A stretch of 6,138 nucleotides of DNA from Candidatus Omnitrophota bacterium. GTDB taxonomy: Bacteria > Omnitrophota > Gorgyraeia > Gygaellales > Profunditerraquicolaceae. Numbering within the stretch: the first letter of the stretch is position 1; every line of letters begins with the position of its first letter. Below, piece after piece: positions 1 through 4,847 of this stretch. A model generated the notes under the pieces. It had not been told where the DNA came from. It did no database searches and saw only the letters and a list, made by a program, of their open reading frames with translations. A program made the position numbers and the translations under genes. The stretch spans positions 1 through 6,138 of the forward strand of contig JAHISH010000127.1 of the NCBI GenBank assembly GCA_018818365.1. Reading direction: 5' to 3'.

Positions 1-1
1 A

Positions 2-763
2 GAGAGGCAGCGGCTTAATGTTTTTCGCATGAAGCTTCTAGGCGCGGAAGTCATTCCTGTGAAAAGCGGCTCCCGCACCTTAAAAGACGCCATGACCGAG
101 GCGTTACGGGATTGGGTGACGAATGTCAGAAATACTCATTATATAATCGGCAGTGTTGCCGGCCCGCATCCGTATCCTATGATGGTCAGGGATTTTCAGG
201 CAGTAATCGGCAAAGAGGCGCGCAGGCAGATTCTGGCGCAAGAGAAGAGGCTTCCTGATTATCTGGTCGCTTGTGTCGGCGGAGGAAGTAATGCGATGGG
301 ATTATTCCATCCTTTCTTGAAGGACAAGAAGGTTAAATTTATCGGGGTAGAAGCGGCGGGATTAGGATTAAAGAGCGGAAAGCATTCCGCAACTTTAGTG
401 GCCGGGCGGCCCGGAGTCTTGCATGGTTCCAAATCCGATCTCTTAGAAGATGCCTTTGGTCAAGTAAAGATCGCCCACTCCATTGCCGCGGGGTTAGATT
501 ACCCCGGCGTAGGGCCGGAACATGCCTACTTTAAGAAGATCGGGCGGGCAGAGTATGTGGCGGTCAATGATCAACAGGCACTGCAGGGTTTTTGTCTGTT
601 GGCCGAAGTCGAAGGGATTATTCCCGCGCTTGAGCCGGCGCACGCGATTTTTTATCTAACGCAACTTCAGCGCAAAGCGCGTAAAGATTCACTCGTGATT
701 CTCTGCCTTTCGGGCAGAGGGGATAAGGATTCGCATACGGTTTCGGAAAAGTTGGGTTTATGA
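2..763 (+). CDS. trpB: Tryptophan synthase beta subunit, 3' part (5' end outside the window)
   Basis: This is the PLP-dependent beta subunit of cytoplasmic tryptophan synthase, which joins indole and L-serine to make tryptophan. The frame is open from base 2 ([17 protein letters not shown], a typical internal TrpB segment), so the ATG at 29 is an internal methionine and not the start. The 253 residues present are about 145 short of a normal TrpB of roughly 400. The PLP lysine and catalytic Glu (K87 and E109 in Salmonella) lie in the missing part. Visible landmarks are [10 protein letters not shown], the phosphate-binding loop GGGSNA (bases 278-295), GVEAAG with the Glu matching E350, [14 protein letters not shown] with the Asp matching D305, and the C-terminal LSGRGDKD with the Ser matching S377. 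The gene ends in TGA four bases before trpA, so the two are probably translationally coupled. Family assignment is certain. The truncation is a window-edge effect. Confidence 0.97.
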   Translation, partial: ERQRLNVFRMKLLGAEVIPVKSGSRTLKDAMTEALRDWVTNVRNTHYIIGSVAGPHPYPMMVRDFQAVIGKEARRQILAQEKRLPDYLVACVGGGSNAMGLFHPFLKDKKVKFIGVEAAGLGLKSGKHSATLVAGRPGVLHGSKSDLLEDAFGQVKIAHSIAAGLDYPGVGPEHAYFKKIGRAEYVAVNDQQALQGFCLLAEVEGIIPALEPAHAIFYLTQLQRKARKDSLVILCLSGRGDKDSHTVSEKLGL

Positions 764-767
764 ATAC

Positions 768-1556
768 ATGAATAGGATTGATGCGGCATTTAAAGAATTA
801 AAAAGGACCAGGCGTAAGGGTTTTATCGCGTTTCTTACTGCGGGATATCCTTCTTTAGCGGCTACCGAGAAATTAGTACTCGCCCTTGCGCATGCAGGAG
901 TAGATCTTATAGAGCTGGGGGTTCCTTTTTCCGACCCTATGGCTGACGGCCCGATTATTCAAGAGGCCTCGCAGGAAGCGTTACGTCGAGGAGTAACGCT
1001 GCAGAAGATTGTACGGTTAGTCGCTAGACTTCGTCGTAAAACAGATATCCCGTTGTGTCTTATGACCTACTATAATCCGGTCTTTTGTTTCCCGGAAGCA
1101 CGGTTTATTAAAGACGCGTCTTGCGCCGGTGTTGATGGGATTATCATTCCTGATCTTCCTCCTGAAGAAGGAAGAGGCTTTATGCGTGCGGCAGCACTCA
1201 GCGGCCTTGCGGTTATTCCTTTTGTTTCCCCTACGACTTCATTACGGCGCGCCAAGTTCATTGCCTCAGGTGCGCAAGGATTCATCTATTATGTTTCGCT
1301 TACCGGAGTCACCGGCCCGCGGCAATCTCTTCCTAAGGATTTAATTCAGAAAATACGCGTACTCAAAAAAATTACCTCTAAACCAATCTGTGTCGGTTTT
1401 GGGGTCTCTACTCTTGCGCAGGTACGACAGCTCCAAAACTTCGCTGAGGGAGTGATCGTAGGCAGCGCAATCGTTAAGAAGATAAAACAGTATCGTAAAG
1501 ATGCGCGCTTGCCAGAACGAGTTGCAGGCTTTGTGAAAGGATTGACCGGTGTATAA
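768..1556 (+). CDS. trpA: Tryptophan synthase alpha subunit
   Basis: The alpha subunit cleaves indole-3-glycerol phosphate to indole and glyceraldehyde-3-phosphate, and channels the indole to TrpB in the alpha2-beta2 complex. The 262 residues are a normal full length and form a single TIM barrel. Both catalytic acids are visible at their classical positions: Glu49 in IELGVPFSDP and Asp60 in MADGP. Other landmarks are FVSPTTS, the active-site loop YVSLTGVTGPR, and the phosphate-binding VGFGVST and GVIVGSAIVKK segments near the C-terminus. The ATG at 768 is the only plausible start and gives the expected N-terminus (MNRIDAAFKELK). It has no good Shine-Dalgarno sequence, which fits reinitiation from the trpB stop four bases upstream. 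The last eight bases overlap the start of the M16 peptidase. Assignment is secure. Confidence 0.97.
   Translation: MNRIDAAFKELKRTRRKGFIAFLTAGYPSLAATEKLVLALAHAGVDLIELGVPFSDPMADGPIIQEASQEALRRGVTLQKIVRLVARLRRKTDIPLCLMTYYNPVFCFPEARFIKDASCAGVDGIIIPDLPPEEGRGFMRAAALSGLAVIPFVSPTTSLRRAKFIASGAQGFIYYVSLTGVTGPRQSLPKDLIQKIRVLKKITSKPICVGFGVSTLAQVRQLQNFAEGVIVGSAIVKKIKQYRKDARLPERVAGFVKGLTGV
1536..1541 (+). promoter_or_regulatory. Ribosome binding site supporting the GTG start of the M16 peptidase
   Basis: AAAGGA ends seven bases before the GTG at 1549 and lies inside the trpA coding region. It supports GTG over the first in-frame ATG at 1600, which would remove a conserved N-terminal strand (KKTVFDNGLKLV). 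Confidence 0.6.
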
Positions 1557-2814
1557 AAAAACCGTCTTTGATAACGGATTGAAATTGGTTACCTATACGA
1601 TGCCCCGCATGCAGTCTGTATCGATGGGGATTTGGATTAGCGTGGGAGGCAGATTCGAGTCCTCCCGGGATAAAGGGATCAGCCATTATTTGGAACACAT
1701 GCTCTTTAAGGGGAGCAAAAAATACTCCTGCCGTTCTATTAAAGAGTCGATTGAAGGGGTGGGAGGAGTCTTAAACGGATTTACTTCAGAAGAACTTACC
1801 TGCTATTTTGTGAAGATTCCTGCGCGGCATATGATTTCTGCGCTTGATGTGTTGTCAGATATGGTTCTGCATCCCCGCGTGCCAGAGTCAGAGGCGCAAA
1901 AAGAACGGACCGTTATCTTAGAAGAGATTAAAATGTATAAAGATCTGCCCCAAAGCTATGTCTATGAGCTTTTGGATGAGCTTCTTTGGCCGGACCAGCC
2001 GCTGGGTGCGCCTATCATCGGAACTGAAGAATCAGTGCGCGCGCTGAATCGGGAAAAATTACTTTTTTTCAAAGAGAGCTTCTATACTGCGGCGAACATC
2101 GTAATTAGTGCTGCCGGGGCACTGGACGAAGCGCGATTGACGAAGCTGGTGAAAAGGAATTTTTCAGGATTGCCGGCGGCACAGAGAAATACGTTTCTCG
2201 CAGTACAAGAGGTGCAGAAACAGCCGCAATTGAAGGTTTTTCATAAAGAGACAGAGCAGAGTCATTTGGCTCTCGGATTTCACGGGGTTCCGCGCAATCA
2301 CTCCTTACGGCACGCTATCGGTATACTTCATGTAATCTTAGGGGGCAATATGTCCAGCCGGCTTTTTGATCAAATCCGGGAAAAACGGGGGCTTGCCTAC
2401 GAGATAGGGACACAGATAAAGTGTTTTCATGATACCGGCACTTTCCTGGTTCATGCCGGGATGGATAATCTCAAAGTCGCCGGTACTATTTCCCTTATTT
2501 TGGAAGAATTATCTAAGGCGAAGAAGAATCTGGTAACGGAAGATGAATTCAAGAGGGGAAGAGACTTTTATCTTGGGCAATTACTCTTGGCGCTAGAGGA
2601 TACACTTGATCATATGCTTTGGATTGGAGAATCAACCTCTACCTTGGATATGGTCTATTCTTTGGAGTCGATAACCAAGAAGGTAACCGCAGTAACGCGG
2701 GAAGATATCCGCCGTGCCGCACAGATGCTTTTTACCGACTGTCGGCTCAATGGCGCGCTTATCGGCCCTCTTGAAACGCAGGAAGATTCTCTGCGCAAAA
2801 ATCTCCATTTCTAG
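1549..2814 (+). CDS. M16 family zinc metallopeptidase (processing-peptidase-like)
   Basis: This is an M16B-type peptidase related to Bacillus YmxG/MlpA and the mitochondrial processing peptidase beta subunit. Such enzymes are zinc endopeptidases with a clamshell of two homologous domains. The protein has 421 residues, a normal single-chain length. The inverted zinc motif HxxEH is intact at residues 46-50 (HYLEHMLFKG), and Glu126 in VILEEIKMYKD is the third ligand at the expected distance of 76 from His50. A glycine-rich stretch (VGGVLNGFTS) follows the zinc motif. The C-terminal domain carries SSRLFDQIREKRGLAYEIG (about 269-287), with the conserved Arg and Tyr that bind substrate in active members, so the enzyme is probably active. 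No signal peptide or membrane segment is seen, which suggests a cytoplasmic location. The gene starts on GTG, overlaps trpA by 8 bases and lies 12 bases before the CNNM gene, so it belongs to the same transcript. Substrate unknown. Confidence 0.95.
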   Translation: MYKKTVFDNGLKLVTYTMPRMQSVSMGIWISVGGRFESSRDKGISHYLEHMLFKGSKKYSCRSIKESIEGVGGVLNGFTSEELTCYFVKIPARHMISALDVLSDMVLHPRVPESEAQKERTVILEEIKMYKDLPQSYVYELLDELLWPDQPLGAPIIGTEESVRALNREKLLFFKESFYTAANIVISAAGALDEARLTKLVKRNFSGLPAAQRNTFLAVQEVQKQPQLKVFHKETEQSHLALGFHGVPRNHSLRHAIGILHVILGGNMSSRLFDQIREKRGLAYEIGTQIKCFHDTGTFLVHAGMDNLKVAGTISLILEELSKAKKNLVTEDEFKRGRDFYLGQLLLALEDTLDHMLWIGESTSTLDMVYSLESITKKVTAVTREDIRRAAQMLFTDCRLNGALIGPLETQEDSLRKNLHF

Positions 2815-2826
2815 GAAAGAAATCCT

Positions 2827-3837
2827 ATGTCAGTAGTATTGCTTCTTGTATTATTAACAGCCCTTGCGCTTTTTTCCTTCTTTTTCTCCGCTTCGGAGAC
2901 GGCAGTCATTGGATTAAGTAAGCTCCGTCTTCGGAATATGGTCAAACAGGGAATAAAACGCGCACCGAGCGTTCAGCGTTTGGTCAACAACCTTGATAGG
3001 TTTATCGCCGCAATCTTAATCGGCAATGACTTCGTCAATATCGCCATATCCGCAATAATTACCGCCATATTTGTGCATTTGTTGGGCTATCATTGGGGAG
3101 TTGCGGCAGCCACGGTAATCTCATCACTCTTTGTCCTGATTGCCTGTGAGATTACCCCCAAGATCCTCTCGACCAAACATACGGAGAAGGTTGCGTTGAT
3201 TACTTCTCCGATTATGGAGTTTTTTCTGGTGCTCTTTCATCCGCTGATTCTATTTTTTACGTTCAGCTGTAACCTTATCTTAAGGCTCTTCCGGGTGGGG
3301 CCGACGAAACGCTCTCCTTTGATTACGGAAGAGGAGATTCGCCTTATGATTGAGGTGGGGAAAGAAGAAGGGGTCTTAAGCGACGAAGAGCGTAAGATGC
3401 TCCACCGTATCTTCGAATTCGGGGATACCCGCTTAGCTGAAGTGATGATTCCTAAGGAGAAGATGGTTGCGGTAGATGTCCGCACTACTTCAGACGACTT
3501 ATTGGATATATTCGCGGAAAGGGGGCATGCCCGGCTTCCGGTCTATGAAGGTTCCGTTGAGAATATCGTGGGGATCGCGTATGCCCGCGACCTGCTGTAT
3601 ATCTTGCGTGATAAAGGGCTTTTTGTGCTTCAAGATATCCTGCATGTCCCTTATTTTGTGCCTGCGACGATGCGGGTAAATGAGCTCTTACGCAGGTTTC
3701 AGACCGACAAGATCCAGATTGCGATCGTGGTTGATGCCCAGAAGAAGGTCTTGGGGTTAGCTACCCTGGAGGATCTTATTGAAGAGATAGTGGGTGAGAT
3801 TGAAGAAGATAAGCACAACCACCACAATCACCAGTAA
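2827..3837 (+). CDS. CNNM/CorC-type membrane protein with a CBS-domain pair, no CorC_HlyC domain
   Basis: This belongs to the hemolysin C/CorC/CNNM family, whose studied members export or sense Mg2+ in the inner membrane. Residues 1-156 form the CNNM (DUF21) membrane domain. Four hydrophobic stretches lie near 2-22, 58-86, 91-112 and 122-156. Family motifs include SASETA (21-26), GNDFVN (66-71) and CEITPK (107-112). A helical linker (ITEEEIRLMIEVGKEEG, 166-182) leads to two CBS domains, about 204-262 (EVMIPKEKMVAVD...RLPVYEG) and 267-325 (ending LGLATLEDLIEEIVGEI). CBS pairs in this family bind adenine nucleotides. At 336 residues it is about 80-100 shorter than typical members because the C-terminal CorC_HlyC domain is absent. 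It ends instead in a histidine-rich tail, KHNHHNHQ. AGGAAAG at 2813-2819 lies 7 bases before the ATG and overlaps the upstream stop. The last four codons and stop fall inside a 14-base direct repeat. The family is clear; the ion carried is not. Confidence 0.92.
   Translation: MSVVLLLVLLTALALFSFFFSASETAVIGLSKLRLRNMVKQGIKRAPSVQRLVNNLDRFIAAILIGNDFVNIAISAIITAIFVHLLGYHWGVAAATVISSLFVLIACEITPKILSTKHTEKVALITSPIMEFFLVLFHPLILFFTFSCNLILRLFRVGPTKRSPLITEEEIRLMIEVGKEEGVLSDEERKMLHRIFEFGDTRLAEVMIPKEKMVAVDVRTTSDDLLDIFAERGHARLPVYEGSVENIVGIAYARDLLYILRDKGLFVLQDILHVPYFVPATMRVNELLRRFQTDKIQIAIVVDAQKKVLGLATLEDLIEEIVGEIEEDKHNHHNHQ
3824..3837 (+). repeat. Left copy of the 14-base direct repeat flanking a structured segment
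   Basis: ACAATCACCAGTAA is identical to 4048-4061. Similarity extends to 21 of 24 bases (3821-3844 against 4045-4068). The copy includes the last four codons and the TAA stop of the CNNM gene. An insertion that duplicated this site would therefore leave the protein end intact. It is consistent with a target-site duplication, but direct repeats can also come from other events. Confidence 0.75.
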
Positions 3838-4047
3838 GAATGTGCTCCCTGCATACCTGCGTGAAAGGTGGTTTGGTTTTGTTTTAAGCAGGGTGTTTGC
3901 AGGACGAGCGGGCAAGGATCACCCTCTATTGGAAACCGGTGAGAGCGAGTCCGAAACCCGAGCGAATCCTGCCTCGCAGGGGCAGGCAAGCGTCCATGCG
4001 AGAAACAAGACAAGACACCTAAAGTGTGCCGATAGTATGGAAATACT
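3838..4047. other. Candidate structured insertion (MITE-like) or structured RNA between direct repeats
   Basis: These 210 bases lie exactly between two identical 14-base direct repeats and fill most of the gap after the CNNM gene. I find no convincing gene here on either strand. The sequence is unusually self-complementary. A 17-pair outer stem (3866-3885 with 4002-4020) encloses a 10-pair stem with one bulge (3897-3906 with 3991-4001). Inside that are two arms. One has CGGG/CCCG (3909-3912, 3957-3960), GGA/TCC (3916-3918, 3950-3952) and TCACC/GGTGA (3919-3923, 3938-3942). The other is CCTGCC/GGCAGG (3968-3973, 3981-3986). A 6-bp hairpin with a GGAA (GNRA) loop, TAGTAT-GGAA-ATACTA, closes the right end at 4033-4048. 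GAGCGAGTCC (3943-3952) recurs as GAGCGAATCC (3960-3969). I recognise no known RNA family. Likely readings are a small non-autonomous mobile element or an undescribed structured RNA. The strand of function is unknown. Confidence 0.5.
3866..4020. repeat. Imperfect inverted repeat forming a long outer stem
   Basis: The arms 3866-3885 and 4002-4020 pair over 17 base pairs: 14 Watson-Crick and 3 G-U if read as + strand RNA. The breaks are two G-A mismatches (3871/4015 and 3876/4010) and one bulged T at 3880. The outer end is AGGTG pairing with CACCT. The left arm is G/T-rich and the right arm A/C-rich. On the + strand the three G-U pairs stay stable; on the - strand they would become A-C mismatches, which slightly favours + strand transcription if the product is RNA. 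Confidence 0.65.
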
Positions 4048-4061
4048 ACAATCACCAGTAA
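4048..4061 (+). repeat. Right copy of the 14-base direct repeat
   Basis: ACAATCACCAGTAA is identical to 3824-3837 and spaced 224 bases from it. Its first base is also the last base of the GNRA-loop hairpin at 4033-4048. It sits just upstream of the putative promoter of the next gene. Confidence 0.75.
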
Positions 4062-4068
4062 AAATCTG

Positions 4069-4096
4069 TTGCATTTAGCGGTATTTGCGATATAGT
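4069..4096 (+). promoter_or_regulatory. Possible sigma-70-type promoter for the zinc-ribbon gene and rsfS
   Basis: TTGCAT (4069-4074) and TATAGT (4091-4096) are separated by 16 bases. The -10 matches the consensus in five of six positions and the -35 in only three. Transcription would start near 4103, leaving a leader of about 40 bases before the ATG at 4143. It is placed sensibly after the repeat-flanked segment, but this is inferred from motif match only. Confidence 0.35.
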
Positions 4097-4105
4097 ACTA
4101 GTATC
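4089..4105. promoter_or_regulatory. Dyad overlapping the putative -10 (possible operator)
   Basis: GATA-TAGTACTA-G-TATC has an 8-base perfect palindrome (TAGTACTA, 4093-4100). GATA/TATC flanks it and is offset by one base. The dyad covers the putative -10 and start site, where a repressor could bind. Short AT-rich palindromes occur by chance, so confidence is low. Confidence 0.2.
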
Positions 4106-4142
4106 TTGAAACAGCCAATGGATGAAAAAAGGAGGAATACAA

Positions 4143-4292
4143 ATGGCGGAAAAAGGTTATTGCGTAAAGTGCAAAGGTTCCAAAGAGATGAAGGATGAGC
4201 AGAAAGTGACCATGAAGAACCAACGCTTGGCCATGAAAGGGAAGTGTCCTGATTGCGGTACGGGCATGTACAAGATCTTAGGGAAGAAATAA
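4143..4292 (+). CDS. 49-residue zinc-ribbon protein, DUF5679-like
   Basis: This is a small basic protein of 49 residues with two CxxC pairs, Cys7/Cys10 (YCVKCKGSKEM) and Cys35/Cys38 (KCPDCGTGM). They would bind one zinc ion as a ribbon. The spacing and the intervening KVTMKNQRLAMKG segment match my memory of the DUF5679 family, whose function is unknown. The fold resembles ribosome- or RNA-associated zinc ribbons, but that is only suggestive. The start is well supported: AAGGAGG at 4129-4135 lies seven bases before the ATG. The gene has its own putative promoter upstream. Its stop codon runs directly into the Shine-Dalgarno sequence of rsfS, so the two are probably co-transcribed and perhaps translationally coupled. 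Coding is convincing; the role is not known. Confidence 0.88.
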   Translation: MAEKGYCVKCKGSKEMKDEQKVTMKNQRLAMKGKCPDCGTGMYKILGKK

Positions 4293-4297
4293 GGAGG
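4291..4297 (+). promoter_or_regulatory. Perfect Shine-Dalgarno that fixes the rsfS start at ATA
   Basis: AAGGAGG begins inside the TAA of the upstream gene and ends eight bases before the ATA at 4306. No ATG, GTG or TTG lies in frame within normal distance. The next in-frame TTG is at 4372, 75 bases downstream of this site. Confidence 0.8.
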
Positions 4298-4305
4298 ATT
4301 CACCC

Positions 4306-4659
4306 ATAGACCCTAAAGAAATTGCCCTGCGCGCAGCGGGAGTTGCAAAGTCAAAGAAGGCGCAGAAGGTTTTGGTGCTCGATATACGCAATATCTCCAG
4401 CTTCTGCGATTATTTTGTGATTGCAAGCGGAACTTCGCTTCGTCAGGTTAATGCCATTGCGTTTGGGATTGAAGAAGAACTCGGGAAGGAAGGTCGCAAG
4501 CCTCTCTCTAAGATTGATTCTCAGGATGAATCCGGTTGGGTGGTCGTAGATTTTATATCGGTAGTCATACACATCTTCCATAAACCGGTACGAGAGTTCT
4601 ATTCTTTAGAGCGACTTTGGAGTGATGCCAAGAAGGTGCGGATTCCCAAGAACGCATAA
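4306..4659 (+). CDS. rsfS: Ribosomal silencing factor RsfS, apparent ATA start
   Basis: RsfS (Iojap/YbeB/DUF143 family) binds ribosomal protein uL14 on the 50S subunit and blocks subunit joining when nutrients are scarce. Counting from ATA the protein has 117 residues, the usual length. Landmarks are DPKEIALRAAGVAKSKKA at the N-terminus, VLDIRNISSFCDYFVIASG (24-42), the GWVVVDF strand (77-83) and HIFHKPVREFYSLERLW (89-105), the family signature. The start is odd. Homologues begin about MDxKELAL, which aligns with the codon ATA at 4306, correctly placed after AAGGAGG. Starting at the first TTG (4372) would delete 22 residues of the conserved first helix. ATT (4321) and CTG (4327) are also in frame but too far from the ribosome site. 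ATA may be a real non-canonical start giving low, IF3-sensitive expression, or a G-to-A base error. A terminator follows the stop by 20 bases. Confidence 0.93.
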   Translation: MDPKEIALRAAGVAKSKKAQKVLVLDIRNISSFCDYFVIASGTSLRQVNAIAFGIEEELGKEGRKPLSKIDSQDESGWVVVDFISVVIHIFHKPVREFYSLERLWSDAKKVRIPKNA

Positions 4660-4679
4660 TAGATATATAGGGTACAAGG

Positions 4680-4714
4680 AAAGCTGCCCGCTTGCGCTTC
4701 AAGCGGGCGCTTTT
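4680..4714 (+). terminator. Rho-independent terminator after rsfS
   Basis: AAAGC(t)GCCCGCTTG pairs with CAAGCGGGCGCTTT to give 14 base pairs with one bulged T (4685) and a five-base loop, CGCTT. The T tract after it is short and broken (TTTTACTTT). The GC-rich stem and its position 20 bases after the rsfS stop fit a terminator. It could instead work as an attenuator in the path to argS. Confidence 0.75.
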
Positions 4715-4847
4715 ACTTTCGCGGCCTAGAGATGCGCTCCTCTATAGGGTGCGTCTGGCTGCCGACAGGCAGGGATGGGGACTGGCCGTTTCAGCAGTTC
4801 TGCTTCCAAGAACCCTCGGATTTTAGTCTCAAGGAGCCTAATTTTCC
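4715..4847 (+). other. Structured argS leader, no gene seen
   Basis: These 133 bases between the terminator and argS hold several possible hairpins. AGATGCGCTC (4730-4739) pairs with GGGTGCGTCT (4747-4756) over 10 pairs, three of them G-U. Then come CTGCC-GACA-GGCAG (4759-4772) and AGCA-GTTC-TGCT (4793-4804). A longer-range pairing is GGGACT (4778-4783) with AGTCTC (4825-4830), which ends right at the argS Shine-Dalgarno AAGGAG (4831-4836). The leader could therefore influence access to the ribosome site. I see no T-box sequence (AGGGUGGNACCGCG) and no clear promoter; a TATAGG at 4743 lacks a matching -35. Confidence 0.4.
4759..4772. repeat. CTGCC/GGCAG hairpin
   Basis: CTGCCGACAGGCAG is a perfect 5-bp stem with a GACA loop. 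A related stem, CCTGCC/GGCAGG, occurs in the other intergenic gap at 3968-3986. Two occurrences in the only two sizeable gaps suggest a dispersed intergenic hairpin, but two copies cannot establish a family. Confidence 0.45.

Noticed and set aside
1070..1285. Small open frames on the opposite strand and other frames inside trpA, the peptidase, CNNM, rsfS and argS
   Set aside because: They lie within well-recognised genes, have no ribosome sites and match no family. They are shadows of the real coding frames.
3931..3973. Stretch resembling part of a cobalamin riboswitch core (GGAAACCGGTGAGAG...TCCG)
   Set aside because: The other conserved boxes, including the CCGCCACTG-type segment, are missing. 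The downstream gene is not related to cobalamin.
3959..3973. CGAGCGAATCCTGCC looks like a tRNA T-arm
   Set aside because: The T-stem does not pair, and no acceptor, D or anticodon arms can be placed around it.
3828..4055. 75-residue open frame on the - strand across the repeat-flanked segment
   Set aside because: It overlaps the CNNM stop and the stem arms, has no clear ribosome site, and its composition (Pro/Arg/His/Cys mix) resembles no family. The openness is probably incidental.
3794..4078. 94-residue open frame on the + strand in another frame, running from the CNNM 3' end into the gap
   Set aside because: Starts inside the CNNM coding region without a good ribosome site, and translates the structured segment into low-similarity peptide. 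Not supported as a gene.
4715..4847. T-box riboswitch upstream of argS
   Set aside because: No T-box consensus sequence and no specifier-loop architecture. The terminator hairpin lies before the leader hairpins, not after them.
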